DNA of 64,000 bases from Streptomyces asiaticus (lineage in GTDB: Bacteria > Actinomycetota > Actinomycetes > Streptomycetales > Streptomycetaceae): positions 6,014,001 through 6,078,000 of the forward strand of contig NZ_JAGSHX010000006.1 of NCBI RefSeq assembly GCF_018138715.1, read 5' to 3'. The translations under genes and the position numbers were made by a program. Of the stretch, positions 34,985 to 46,799 are shown piece by piece. The notes beneath the pieces are model-generated. The model did no database searches. It saw only the letters and a program-made list of their open reading frames with translations, and had not been told where the DNA came from. Every line of letters begins with the position of its first letter. Within the stretch, counting starts at the first letter, position 1.

Positions 34985-35989
34985 AGGTCAAGCGGCCAGG
35001 GGCGCGGGGATGTGCCGATATACGGCTCCGCATACCGGCTCCGCATACGGCTCCGCCGCGTGGGCGCGACCAGCCACGACGGCGCCGCATCGGTGCTTTC
35101 CCCTCCCCGCCCCTTCCCGTTACCAGGGGCTTCGCCCCTGGACCCCGGATCCCGGACCCCGGGCGCCGGACCCCGGGCGCCGGACCTCTGGGCGCCGGGC
35201 CCCGGACCTTGGGCGCCGGGCCCCGGGCCCCGGGCCCCGGGCCCTGGACCTCGGGCGCCGGACCTTGGGCGCCGGACCCCGGGCCCCGGGCCCTGGACCT
35301 CGGGCGCCGGACCTCTGGGCGCCGGGCCCTGGACCCCGGGCTCCGGACCTTGGGCCCCGGACCCCGACCTCAGGCCCCCGGCCCCCGGACCTCAGGCCCC
35401 CGGGCGGCGGACCCCGGACCCCGGAGCCCCGGCTCCGGACCTTGGGCTGCGGACCTCGGGCCCCCGGACCTCAGGCCCCCGGACCTCGGGCCCCGGGCCC
35501 TGGACCTCGGGCGCCGGACCTTGGGCGCCGGACCCCGGGCCCCGGGCCCTGGACCTCGGGCGCCGGACCTCTGGGCGCCGGGCCCTGGACCCCGGGCTCC
35601 GGACCTTGGGCCCCGGACCCCGACCTCAGGCCCCCGGCCCCCGGACCTCAGGCCCCCGGGCGGCGGACCCCGGACCCCGGAGCCCCGGCTCCGGACCTTG
35701 GGCTGCGGACCTCGGGCCCCCGGACCTCGGGCCCCCGGACCTCGGGCCCCCGGACCTCGGGCCCCCGGACCTCGGGCCCCGGATCCCGGACCCCAGGGCG
35801 GGGAGCGGAGCAGCACCGTCCCGGGCGGCGCGATCTGCCGGATATCCCTGGGCGCGGGTAGCCACTGCCCCCGGCATCGGTGTGCGGCTTCGCCCCAGAC
35901 GCCGGGGTCTGGGGCGGAGCCCCAGTTTCGGGAAGGGGCGGGTAGGGGAACAGCCCGCCGCAGGCGTCACCCCAACCCGGACAGCAGCC
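34985..35989. repeat. Large GC-rich array with inverted termini and a 256-bp tandem duplication
   Basis: The left terminus (35098-35119) equals the one at 13635. The right terminus (35929-35950) is its inverse with one mismatch. Inside, the units are 14-16 bp of the type GGACCTCGGGCCCC[C]. A block of 256 bp at 35241-35496 is repeated at 35497-35752, and five 15-bp CCCCCGGACCTCGGG-type units close it. Left flank: TACGGCTCCGCATA-type repeats and the dispersed core at 35065-35083. No gene is supported between 34856 and 35989. Confidence 0.92.
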
Positions 35990-37120
35990 CTACGCCCGCT
36001 TCCCCCGCAGCAGCGCCGTGATCCGCGCCGCGGCCGCCCCCAGGTGGTGGCGGGCCTCGGCCAGCTGGGCGTCCGTCACCCCGTGGTCGCGGGCCGCGTC
36101 GCGGACGTCGTCCCGGAACCGATCGAGCAGCCGCTCCAGATCGCGGGCGGGGGCGCCGGAGGGGGTGAAGTCCCCGGCCCACTCGGGCTCCCGCACCCCA
36201 GTCGCGCCACCGCCGCCACCGCCCCCGCCCCCGGCGCTCGGCTTCTCCTGCCCGCCGCCGCCCCCGGCGCTCGGCTTCTCCTCCCCGCCACCGCCCTCCG
36301 GCTCCGGCTTCGTCACGTCCACCCGCTCCACCGTGACATCCGGCCCGGACGCCTCCTCGTCCCAGCCCCAGCCCCAGTCCGAGCGCGAGGTGCCCGGCCG
36401 GGAGATCCGGCCCATACCGCGTGACACCTCGGCCAGCCCCTCGCGCACCGCCCGCTGCCAGTCGCCCGCCCGGATGTGCTCCTGCGTCTGCTCCTGGACC
36501 CGCCGGGCGATCCGCTGGACCTCCTCGCGCGCGAAGTCCTGCGCGTCCCTGGCCTGCTTACGGGCGCGCTGGGCGTCCTGCCGGGCCCGCCGGCTCTCCT
36601 CCTTGGCCCGGCGCGCCTGCTCCTTCCACTCCTCCTTCGCGCGCCGCATCTCCTCCTTCGCCTGCCGCCAGGTCTCCTTGTCGCCCCACGCCCCCTCCCA
36701 CGGGGCCTGCTTGTCCTGGGCGCCGCCGGAGGCGCGGGCCTGCTGGGCCGCCTCGCGCATCTCGCGCCGCAGATCGCTCGCGGAGCCGCGGACGTCCTCC
36801 CGGATCTCGGCGGCGAGTTCGGCGACCGACTCGCGGATCTCCAGCTCCAGATCGGCCAGCTCACCGCTGCGGTCGGCCAGTTCGGCGCGCCCGGCGTCGG
36901 TGATGGAGTAGACCTTGCGGCCGCCCTCGGTGGTGTGGGTGACCAGCCCCTCGGCCTCCAGCTTGGCCAGCCGCGGATAGACGGTGCCGGCCGAGGGCGC
37001 GTACAGCCCCTGGAACCGCTCCTCCAGCAGCCGGATGACCTCATAGCCGTGGCGCGGCGCCTCGTCGAGCAGCTTGAGCAGATACAGGCGCAGTCGGCCG
37101 TGGGCGAATACGGGGGGCAT
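35990..37120 (-). CDS. PadR-family regulator with long coiled-coil tail
   Basis: This 376-residue protein has an N-terminal PadR winged helix (HGRLRLYLLKLLDEAPRHGY, EVIRLLEERFQGLYAPSAGT, VYPRLAKLEAEGLVTHTTEG). It is followed by about 130 residues of highly charged Lys/Arg/Glu coiled coil (about 105-235), a Gly-rich linker (GGGGGGGGG) and a short helical C-terminal domain. Most PadR proteins are 110-180 residues, so the tail is unusual. The ATG shares one base with the stop of the upstream DUF4097 gene (TGATG), so the two are coupled. Confidence 0.92.
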   Translation of the reverse strand: MPPVFAHGRLRLYLLKLLDEAPRHGYEVIRLLEERFQGLYAPSAGTVYPRLAKLEAEGLVTHTTEGGRKVYSITDAGRAELADRSGELADLELEIRESVAELAAEIREDVRGSASDLRREMREAAQQARASGGAQDKQAPWEGAWGDKETWRQAKEEMRRAKEEWKEQARRAKEESRRARQDAQRARKQARDAQDFAREEVQRIARRVQEQTQEHIRAGDWQRAVREGLAEVSRGMGRISRPGTSRSDWGWGWDEEASGPDVTVERVDVTKPEPEGGGGEEKPSAGGGGGQEKPSAGGGGGGGGGATGVREPEWAGDFTPSGAPARDLERLLDRFRDDVRDAARDHGVTDAQLAEARHHLGAAAARITALLRGKRA

Positions 37121-37983
37121 CAGAGGACCTTTCCCTGGGTGCCGTCGGTGGTGTCCGTGTCCGTGTCGTCCTCGGACGGCGGACGGCGCAGCAGCGCGAT
37201 GGCGCCCGAGACGGTGGTGGCCTTCAGGCTGCCATTGCCCGTGCCGAGCCGGCCGGTGATCCTCTTGGCGCCCCACTGGCCGGTGACCCGCAGATCGTCG
37301 AAGCCGTTGGAGACCGAGCCGCTGGCCGTGTTGGCCTCCACCTCCGCGTCGGCGGGGTGCGGCAGCCGGATGGCGATCTCACCGGAGACGGTGGTGAGGC
37401 AGATGTCGGAGCACTTGGGGGCGGGCGCCAGGTCGAGCACCATGTCGCCACTGACCGACTCGGCCCGTACGGAGGGCCCGGAGCCCTCGATCACGGTGAG
37501 GTCGCCGGAGACGGAGTGGAACCGCAGATCGCCGGTGACGGCCTGGGCCTCGACCCGGCCGGATACGGTGTCGGCCTGGACCGGTCCGGTCAGCCCGAGC
37601 AGGGTGAAGTCGCCGGAGACACCGTGCAGCTCGGCACGGCCGGACAGCCCGGAGACCACGGCGGAGCCCCCGACCACGCCGACGGTGGCGCTGGTGCCGA
37701 CGGGCACGGTGAGGGTCACATGGGCGGTGCGGGTGTAGTGCCCGAGCCACTTGCGGAAGCCCTTCCGGGGAAGGTCGTCATAGCCGACGCTCAGAGTTCC
37801 GTCGATGTGGGTGACCTTCAGCGGCGGGCCGTCGATCTCGGAGACCTCGAGGCGGGCGGGGCCGGGGGCGGCGCCGACCACATTGACCGTGCCGCCCGCG
37901 ATCTGGACGTCGAGCGCGGACACCGGGTCGTCGAGGGTGAGCTTCTGTGGCGCGTTGATCGACCACTGTGATCGGGCTGACAT
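37120..37983 (-). CDS. DUF4097 beta-helix (adhesin-like) protein
   Basis: This 287-residue protein is built from repeated short beta strands of the type VSGxxxxxxVSGDxxV (HGVSGDFTLLGLTG, ADTVSGRVEAQAVTG, HSVSGDLTVIEGSG, AESVSGDMVLDLAP, TTVSGEIAIRLPHP). This is the DUF4097 pattern, found with PadR or anti-sigma partners. There is no signal peptide, so it is probably cytosolic; its role is unknown. GGGAGG lies before ATG 37983. A palindrome lies 48 bp upstream. Confidence 0.88.
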   Translation of the reverse strand: MSARSQWSINAPQKLTLDDPVSALDVQIAGGTVNVVGAAPGPARLEVSEIDGPPLKVTHIDGTLSVGYDDLPRKGFRKWLGHYTRTAHVTLTVPVGTSATVGVVGGSAVVSGLSGRAELHGVSGDFTLLGLTGPVQADTVSGRVEAQAVTGDLRFHSVSGDLTVIEGSGPSVRAESVSGDMVLDLAPAPKCSDICLTTVSGEIAIRLPHPADAEVEANTASGSVSNGFDDLRVTGQWGAKRITGRLGTGNGSLKATTVSGAIALLRRPPSEDDTDTDTTDGTQGKVL

Positions 37984-38030
37984 CCCTGGCCTCCCCTGGC
38001 TGGACGTGCGACGCGCCATCTGGACGCAAC

Positions 38031-38058
38031 ATATCGTGTCTCCTGCACAACACGATAT
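38031..38058 (-). promoter_or_regulatory. PadR-type operator upstream of the DUF4097-padR operon
   Basis: ATATCGTGT-N10-ACACGATAT is a perfect dyad with AT-rich ends in a very GC-rich region, 48 bp before the operon start. ATAT-ended dyads are typical PadR operators. Self-repression by the operon's own PadR is inferred. Confidence 0.65.
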
Positions 38059-38259
38059 ATCGCGGACAGGCGGAGTCAAGCCCGGTCCGCCCCTGATACG
38101 TCCCGGGCCCGCCCCCGGCTCGTCCCTGATCCATCCCCGGCCCGGCCCCGCATCCGTGCACAAACGCACGAGGGTGCTGGAAGATGCATGGCGCAGTCAT
38201 CGTTTCTCTGTGGGCTGAATCGCACTTTTTGAAGAAACTCCTCCGGACTGAGAATTTCC

Positions 38260-38292
38260 GCTAGAGCCTCGCTAGAGTCCTGGTAGAGCATC
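38260..38292 (+). promoter_or_regulatory. Three 11-bp direct repeats, SARP-type boxes
   Basis: GCTAGAGCCTC, GCTAGAGTCCT and GGTAGAGCATC lie head to tail with an exact 11-bp period. This is the layout of SARP binding sites. A possible -10 (TATGTT, 38300-38305) follows at a suitable distance. That would place transcription after 38303 and favours the synthetase start at 38363. Confidence 0.6.
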
Positions 38293-38362
38293 ATGGAGAC
38301 ATATGTTCGGGACTGTTACCTTCGTGGCCTCAGAATCGGGAAGGAAGAGGGGCCGTGGGGGA

Positions 38363-42257
<3,895 letters not shown>

Positions 42258-42294
42258 GCCGCGGCACACCGCCGTCTGAGGAGTGGCCACCACC

Positions 42295-42693
42295 ATGGCA
42301 TCACCGAACATCGAGGCCATCCAGGCCTGCTACGCGGGTTTCCGCGACCGTGACATCGAGGGGATCCTCTCGGGCATGCACCCCGATGTGGAGTGGGTGC
42401 ATCCGGAGGGGATGGCCAAGTACGGGCTCGGCGGCACCAAGCTGGGCCATGCGGGCATCAAGGAGTTCCTCGCCCGGGTGCCGACCGTGCTGGGCGGGAT
42501 GAGGCTCGCGCCGAAGGAGTTCATCGAACAGGGCGACCGGGTCGTGGTGTTCGGCACCCGCGAGGTGACCTCGCTGAGCGGGAGGACCGTGACGCTGGAC
42601 TTCGTCCACTCGTGGACGATGCGGGACGGCAGGGCGACGAGGATGGAGGACATCTTCGACACGGTGGCGTTCCATGAACTGATCGAGAGCTGA
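42295..42693 (+). CDS. SnoaL-like (NTF2-fold) protein
   Basis: This 132-residue protein has the SnoaL/ketosteroid-isomerase fold: IQACYAGFRDRDIEGILSGM, HPDVEWVHPEG, KLGHAGIKEFLARVP and FVHSWTMRDGRATRMEDIFD. In polyketide pathways such proteins act as cyclases or hydroxylases. GAGGAG lies before ATG 42295; a GTG at 42283 overlaps that site and is less likely. It probably belongs to the same transcript as the two genes before it and is closed by a terminator. Confidence 0.88.
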   Translation: MASPNIEAIQACYAGFRDRDIEGILSGMHPDVEWVHPEGMAKYGLGGTKLGHAGIKEFLARVPTVLGGMRLAPKEFIEQGDRVVVFGTREVTSLSGRTVTLDFVHSWTMRDGRATRMEDIFDTVAFHELIES

Positions 42694-42733
42694 GCGAAAC
42701 CGACAAGCCCCTCCAGCTCATACAGCTCATACA

Positions 42734-42774
42734 GCCGTCCGCTCCCGCGCCGAGAAGGCACGGGAGCGGACGGC
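42734..42774. terminator. Bidirectional hairpin terminator
   Basis: A perfect 14-bp stem (GCCGTCCGCTCCCG / CGGGAGCGGACGGC) with a 13-base loop lies between the convergent SnoaL-like and nitroreductase genes. Confidence 0.85.
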
Positions 42775-42790
42775 CGTTCTTCCGGAAGAT

Positions 42791-42820
42791 CTCAGACCCT
42801 ACGGACTCAGACCGTACGGA
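42791..42820 (-). repeat. Stop-anchored 15-bp tandem duplication
   Basis: CTCAGACCCTACGGA and CTCAGACCGTACGGA lie head to tail across the nitroreductase stop. On the minus strand both copies carry TCTGAG, the gene's end. Confidence 0.85.
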
Positions 42821-43427
42821 AGACCTCCTCGTACTCCAGGCGCGGCAGCCGCCCCATCCAGGCGTCCGGACCCGGCTTGCCGATGTTGACCACACAGACC
42901 GCGGCGTGCCGCCCGTCCTCGAAGAACTCCTTGGAGACGGCCGCGTGGTCGAAGCCGATCATGGGCCCGGCGGCGAGCCCCGCGGCGCGCACACCCAGGA
43001 TGAAGTAGCCCACCTGGATCGCGGTGTTGAACCGCGCCGACCCCTCCCGGGCCTCGGGGTCGGCGAAGATCGCCTGCGGGTTCTCCATGAACGGCACCAG
43101 CCGCGGCAGCTCCTCATGGAAGTCCAGGTCCGCGGCGAGCACCGCCACCAGCGGGGCCTTGGCCGTCTTCTCCTGGTTCCGCCCCGTCATATGCGCCACC
43201 AGCCGGGCGCGCGCCTCCTCCGAGCGCACCAGCACCACCCGCAGCGGCTGCTGGTTCAGCGAGGTGGGGGCGTACTTGACCAGTTCGTGGATCGCGCGGA
43301 CCTGTTCGTCCGTCACCGGCTCATCGGTGAAGGTGTTGGCCGTACGGGCCTCCAGGAACAGCTGCCGCTGCGCCTCCGGCGCCAGGGTGAGAGGGCGCAG
43401 GGCCTCGCTGTTCTCCGGTGCGCTCAT
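42807..43427 (-). CDS. Nitroreductase family FMN protein (RutE/HadB-like)
   Basis: This 206-residue protein has the nitroreductase fold with FMN-binding KYAPTSLNQQPLRVVLVRSE and AIQVGYFILGVRAAGLAAGP. It resembles the malonic semialdehyde reductase RutE subgroup. It reduces quinones, nitro groups or small aldehydes with NAD(P)H. AAGGAG lies before ATG 43427. It is divergent from a TetR gene with a perfect palindrome in the gap. If the A-T-TE enzyme makes a quinone, this reductase is a candidate for detoxifying or reducing it. Confidence 0.91.
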   Translation of the reverse strand: MSAPENSEALRPLTLAPEAQRQLFLEARTANTFTDEPVTDEQVRAIHELVKYAPTSLNQQPLRVVLVRSEEARARLVAHMTGRNQEKTAKAPLVAVLAADLDFHEELPRLVPFMENPQAIFADPEAREGSARFNTAIQVGYFILGVRAAGLAAGPMIGFDHAAVSKEFFEDGRHAAVCVVNIGKPGPDAWMGRLPRLEYEEVFRTV

Positions 43428-43481
43428 GGAGCTCTCCTTGTGAAGCGATGGTGAAACGACGTGATCCGCCGATGAATTAAT

Positions 43482-43502
43482 TGGACTAGACGGGCTAGTC
43501 CA
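43482..43502. promoter_or_regulatory. TetR operator between nitroreductase and tetR
   Basis: TGGACTAG-ACGGG-CTAGTCCA is a perfect 21-bp palindrome in the 147-bp divergent gap. It is the obvious operator for the adjacent TetR protein. Confidence 0.75.
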
Positions 43503-43574
43503 TTGCGGTAAACGAAGGCTAGACTCACAAGTCCATCGAGGGCAAGACCGGCTTGGGGCGAGGAGGTTGGGCCG

Positions 43575-44258
43575 TTGCGGACGGACAGCGGTCCCCGGCG
43601 CGGCGCGGCGGGACGGCCCGTGGGCCCCCAGCCCGCCAAGCGGCAGGCGATATTGGAGGCGGCGGTGGCCGTCTTCCTGCGCGAGGGGTACGACCGGGCG
43701 AGCGTGGACGTCATCGCGGACGAGGCCCGCGTGTCCAAACAGACCGTCTACAACCACTTCGGCGACAAGGAGCGGCTGTTCATCGCCGCCGTCGAGGAGG
43801 AGCGGGAGCGGGTGGCGGCCGGTTTCGCCGCCGGTTCCCCGTACACCCTCGGGCCGGACGGCGCCGGGCCACCCGAGGCGTACGACTCCGGCGACGCCCG
43901 CACCGCGCTGCTCGCCTTCGGCCACCGGGTGCTCGCCGTACTGCTCGACGCGCGGGCCTCCGCGCTGCGCCGCCTGGTCATCGCCGAGGTCGCCCGCCAC
44001 CCCTCGCTGCGCCCCGCGTGTGCGGAGGGGGAGCCCCAGCAGCTGGTGAAGTACCTCGCCGAGATGCTCGGCCGGCGCACCGGCAGCGGTGAGCTGAGCG
44101 TGCCGGATCCGGCCACCGCGGCCCGCCAGTTCGTGGCCCTGATCATCCAACAGGGGCTCTACCAGTCGATGTACGGCACCCGCCCGCTCGCCGAGGACGA
44201 GGCCACGGCCGTCTGCGAGAGCGCCGCCGATCTGCTCGTCCGTGCGTACGGCCCATGA
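43575..44258 (+). CDS. TetR-family regulator
   Basis: This 227-residue protein has a TetR helix-turn-helix (REGYDRASVDVIADEARVSK, QTVYNHFGDKERLFIAAVEE) and a TetR_C AefR-like C-terminal domain (LRRLVIAEVARHPSLRPACA). TTG at 43575 is supported by AGGAGG eight bases before it. It is divergent from the nitroreductase gene. Its end is duplicated as a 17-bp unit past the stop. Confidence 0.92.
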   Translation: MRTDSGPRRGAAGRPVGPQPAKRQAILEAAVAVFLREGYDRASVDVIADEARVSKQTVYNHFGDKERLFIAAVEEERERVAAGFAAGSPYTLGPDGAGPPEAYDSGDARTALLAFGHRVLAVLLDARASALRRLVIAEVARHPSLRPACAEGEPQQLVKYLAEMLGRRTGSGELSVPDPATAARQFVALIIQQGLYQSMYGTRPLAEDEATAVCESAADLLVRAYGP

Positions 44259-44279
44259 AGCCGTACCGCCCATGAAGCC
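44246..44279 (+). repeat. Stop-anchored 17-bp tandem duplication
   Basis: GTACGGCCCATGAAGCC and GTACCGCCCATGAAGCC lie head to tail. The first contains the TetR gene's last codons and TGA stop. Confidence 0.9.
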
Positions 44280-44297
44280 CGAAGAGAGGTGCCACCC

Positions 44298-45113
44298 ATG
44301 CGGGTGAGCGTGCTCGGACCGCTGACACTCGGCCTCGGCGCCCGGTCCGGAGTGCCCAGCGCGATGAAGCCGCGCAAGGTGCTGTCCCTGCTGCTGCTCA
44401 ACGCGGGCCGGATGGTGCCGGTGCAGTCGCTGATGGCCGAGCTGTGGGGCGATCAGCCGCCGCGCACCGGGCTGACCACGCTCCAGACGTACATCCTGCA
44501 TCTGCGCAAGCTGCTCGCCGAGGGGCTGGGGATGTCGTCGGCCGCCGTCACCCGGGATGTGCTCCAGACCCGGCCCGGGGGGTACGCCATGGTGGTGAGC
44601 CCGGGGGAGCTCGACGTCCATGAGTACCGCGACCTCGTCGCCGAGGGCGAGGGCGCGCTGGAGGCCGGCGACGAGCGGACGGCGGACACCTCCTTCCGGC
44701 GGGCGCTGGCCCTCTGGCAGGGCCCGGCCCTGGTCGACGTCACCCCGCACGGGCGGCCGCTTCAGGCGGAGGTCGCCCGGCTGGAGCAGTCCCGGCTCAC
44801 GGTCACCGAGCGCGGCATCGAGACCCGGCTGCGGCTCGGCGGCCATCTGGAGGTGCTGAGCGACCTCGCCTCGCTGGTCGTGGAGCACCGCTTCCACGAG
44901 GGCCTGCACGGTCAGTACATGCTTGCCCTCCACCGCTCCGGCCAGCGCACCCGCGCCCTGACGGTCTACCAGCGGCTGCGGATGGCGATGACGGAGGAGC
45001 TGGGGCTCGAGCCCTCGGCGAAGCTTCAGCGGCTCCAGCAGGCGGTGCTGGTGTCCGATCCCCGGCTGGACCACGAGGCGGGGACGGCGGGGCGGGGGCC
45101 GGTGGTGGCGTGA
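44298..45113 (+). CDS. SARP-type regulator (OmpR-like wHTH plus BTAD)
   Basis: This 271-residue protein has a winged helix at about 1-95 (VLGPLTLGLG, KPRKVLSLLLLNAGRMVPVQ, LMAELWGDQPPRTGLTTLQT) and a bacterial transcription activation domain (DVHEYRDLVAEGEGALEAGD to RTRALTVYQRLRMAMTEELG). This is the size and layout of pathway-specific SARPs such as ActII-4. Its nearest candidate target is the promoter at 38260, which has 11-bp direct repeats. ATG 44298 is chosen; a GTG at 44289 is possible. Confidence 0.93.
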   Translation: MRVSVLGPLTLGLGARSGVPSAMKPRKVLSLLLLNAGRMVPVQSLMAELWGDQPPRTGLTTLQTYILHLRKLLAEGLGMSSAAVTRDVLQTRPGGYAMVVSPGELDVHEYRDLVAEGEGALEAGDERTADTSFRRALALWQGPALVDVTPHGRPLQAEVARLEQSRLTVTERGIETRLRLGGHLEVLSDLASLVVEHRFHEGLHGQYMLALHRSGQRTRALTVYQRLRMAMTEELGLEPSAKLQRLQQAVLVSDPRLDHEAGTAGRGPVVA

Positions 45114-45185
45114 GGGGTGGCCGGGGCCGCGCAGCGCTGTGGAACGCGCGGCCCTCGGAGACTGTAGCCCTGAGACGACGCGGCC

Positions 45186-45312
45186 CTCAGGGGCCGTAGC
45201 CCTCAGACGTCGTCGTCCTCAGAGGCCGTAGCCCTCAGACGACGTAGCCCTCAGACGTCGTCGTCCTCAGAGGCCGTAGCCCTCAGACGACGTAGCCCTC
45301 AGACGTCGTCGT
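45186..45312 (-). repeat. Stop-anchored perfect 48-bp tandem duplication
   Basis: Two identical 48-bp units (45217-45264 and 45265-45312) and a 31-bp partial unit (45186-45216) begin inside the last codons of the small gene at 45299. On the minus strand each unit carries GACGACGACGTC-TGA and two further CTGAGGGCTACG blocks. Confidence 0.95.
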
Positions 45313-45481
45313 CCTCCTCGTCGAGCCGGGCCAGCCAGGTCGCCAGCCGCTCCACCGGGACCTCGAAGTCCGGGTTCAGGTCGACGAACGCCCGCAGCTG
45401 CTCGGCGAGCCACTCGAAGGTGACCTCCTCATCGCCGCGTCGCTGCTCCAGCTCCTCGATACCGCGATCGGTGAAGTACAA
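45299..45481 (-). CDS. DUF6104-family small acidic protein
   Basis: This 60-residue protein reads LYFTDRGIEELEQRRGDEEV, then TFEWLAEQLRAFVDLNPDFE and ends in a run of acidic residues. It matches the small, highly conserved DUF6104 proteins of Streptomyces, whose role is unknown. The TTG at 45481 with GGAG upstream is preferred over a longer frame, because the family begins at [M]YFTDRG. The stop region is tandemly duplicated downstream. Confidence 0.8.
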   Translation of the reverse strand: MYFTDRGIEELEQRRGDEEVTFEWLAEQLRAFVDLNPDFEVPVERLATWLARLDEEDDDV

Positions 45482-45567
45482 GGGTCGCTCCGGAAGGGGT
45501 GGTGTGGATCTACCCGCCCAGGATATGCGGCCCCGCACTCCGGTGAGCGACCCGAGGGGCGCCGGGG

Positions 45568-45598
45568 TTGACGTTGACGCGGGCGTCAATGTTTAGGG
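45568..45598 (+). promoter_or_regulatory. MerR-type promoter/operator of the SDR gene
   Basis: A -35-like TTGACG (45568-45573) and a -10-like TTAGGG (45593-45598) are 19 bp apart. The spacer region holds the dyad ACGTTGACG-CGGG-CGTCAATGT (one mismatch). The long spacer with a dyad is the MerR hallmark. Transcription would start almost at the ATG (45608), giving a leaderless message. Confidence 0.65.
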
Positions 45599-45607
45599 TG
45601 CATCGAC

Positions 45608-46378
45608 ATGACCGACATGACAGCAGCGCACTTTTCCGGCAGAGCAGTGATCGTCACCGGCGGGGGCACGGGGATCGGGCGGGTCACCGCCCGGACCTTC
45701 GCCGAGCAGGGCGCCCAGGTCCTGGTGGTCGGCCGTACGGCGGCCCGGCTCGCCGAGACGGCCGCCGATGCCCCGGGCATCCGGCCGCTGGTGGCCGACG
45801 TCTCGGCCCCCGGCGCCGCCGAGTTGATCGTGAACACCGCGATGGAGGCGTTCGGCCGTATCGATGTGCTGGTCAACAACGCCGCCGTGGTCCGGCAGAC
45901 GCCGCTCGGGGACATCCGGCGGGAGGCCGCCGAGGAGATGCTGGCCGTCAATCTGCTCGCCCCGATGTACCTCACCCAGGCCGCCCTCCCGCAGCTGAGC
46001 GAGAGCGCGGGTGTCGTGATCAACGTCAGCACGGCCATCGGCCAGCGTGGCTGGCCGATGGCCGGCGCGGAGCTGTACGCCGCGCTGAAGGCCGCCCTGG
46101 ACACGCTGACGCGCAGCTGGGCCGTCCAACTCGCGCCGCGCGGGGTGCGCGTGGCCGCTGTGGCCCCCGGCCCCATCGCCACCGGGATCGGGCACCACCA
46201 GGGGCTCGACGCCGAGCAGGTCGCCGCCCTGCGGAAGACCCTGATCGAGCATGTGCCGCTGGGACGGCTCGGCCGGGCGGAGGAGGTCGCCTTCTGGATC
46301 ACGCAGCTCGCGCGGCCGGAGGCGGCCTACACCACGGGGGTCGTACTACCGGTGGACGGCGGGGCGCTGGTCGGCTAG
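45608..46378 (+). CDS. Short-chain dehydrogenase/reductase (SDR)
   Basis: This 256-residue classical SDR has the loop IVTGGGTGIGRVTARTFAEQ, the Asn-Asn-Ala block DVLVNNAAVVRQTPLGD, and the active site Ser in VINVSTAIGQRG with Tyr-x-x-x-Lys as YAALK. VAPGPIATGIG and a C-terminal VLPVDGGALVG complete it. The substrate is unknown. It lies directly before a MerR gene with a 43-bp gap and behind a MerR-type promoter, so it is probably that regulator's target. Confidence 0.94.
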   Translation: MTDMTAAHFSGRAVIVTGGGTGIGRVTARTFAEQGAQVLVVGRTAARLAETAADAPGIRPLVADVSAPGAAELIVNTAMEAFGRIDVLVNNAAVVRQTPLGDIRREAAEEMLAVNLLAPMYLTQAALPQLSESAGVVINVSTAIGQRGWPMAGAELYAALKAALDTLTRSWAVQLAPRGVRVAAVAPGPIATGIGHHQGLDAEQVAALRKTLIEHVPLGRLGRAEEVAFWITQLARPEAAYTTGVVLPVDGGALVG

Positions 46379-46421
46379 GCGCGAGCCGTCGGGCGCCCTG
46401 TCCGCCGGTAGTCTCGCGGCC

Positions 46422-46799
46422 ATGCGGATAGGGGAGTTGGCGAAGGCCACCGGTGCCACGACCAGGGCCTTGCGCTTCTACGAGGAGCGAGGGCTGCTGA
46501 GCTCCGCACGGGCGGGCAACGGCTACCGGGTCTACGACGAGCGGGCGGTCCGGCGGGTGGCCAACATCCGGTATCTGCTCGACGCCGGGCTCACGCTCGA
46601 GGACATCGAGCACTTCGGCGCCTGCCTGGACGGCGACCTGCCGAGCAGCCGGCCCGCCGAGGCCATGCTGGACATCGCGCGTCGCCGCCTGAGCGTGCTG
46701 GACGACCGGATCGACACCCTCACGCGGGTGCGCGACGAGCTCGCCGGGCGGCTGGCCGCCGCCTCCGGCGGCCGGATCGCGGTCAGTCCGTCCGGCTGA
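46422..46799 (+). CDS. MerR-family regulator
   Basis: This 125-residue protein has the MerR winged helix (MRIGELAKATGATTRALRFY, EERGLLSSARAGNGYRVYDE) and a dimerisation helix (AMLDIARRRLSVLDDRIDTL). It has one Cys (FGACLDGD) and no metal- or iron-binding cluster, so the signal is probably a small organic molecule. It likely controls the SDR gene just upstream. Confidence 0.92.
   Translation: MRIGELAKATGATTRALRFYEERGLLSSARAGNGYRVYDERAVRRVANIRYLLDAGLTLEDIEHFGACLDGDLPSSRPAEAMLDIARRRLSVLDDRIDTLTRVRDELAGRLAAASGGRIAVSPSG

Noticed and set aside
34313..36424. 703-residue Pro/Gly-rich frame over the 35-kb array
   Set aside because: It is a low-complexity translation of the repeat and antisense to the ABM and PadR genes.
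43482..43502. DasR-type site because of GGACTAGA
   Set aside because: The symmetric form TGGACTAG-N5-CTAGTCCA does not fit the dre consensus and is better read as the TetR operator.
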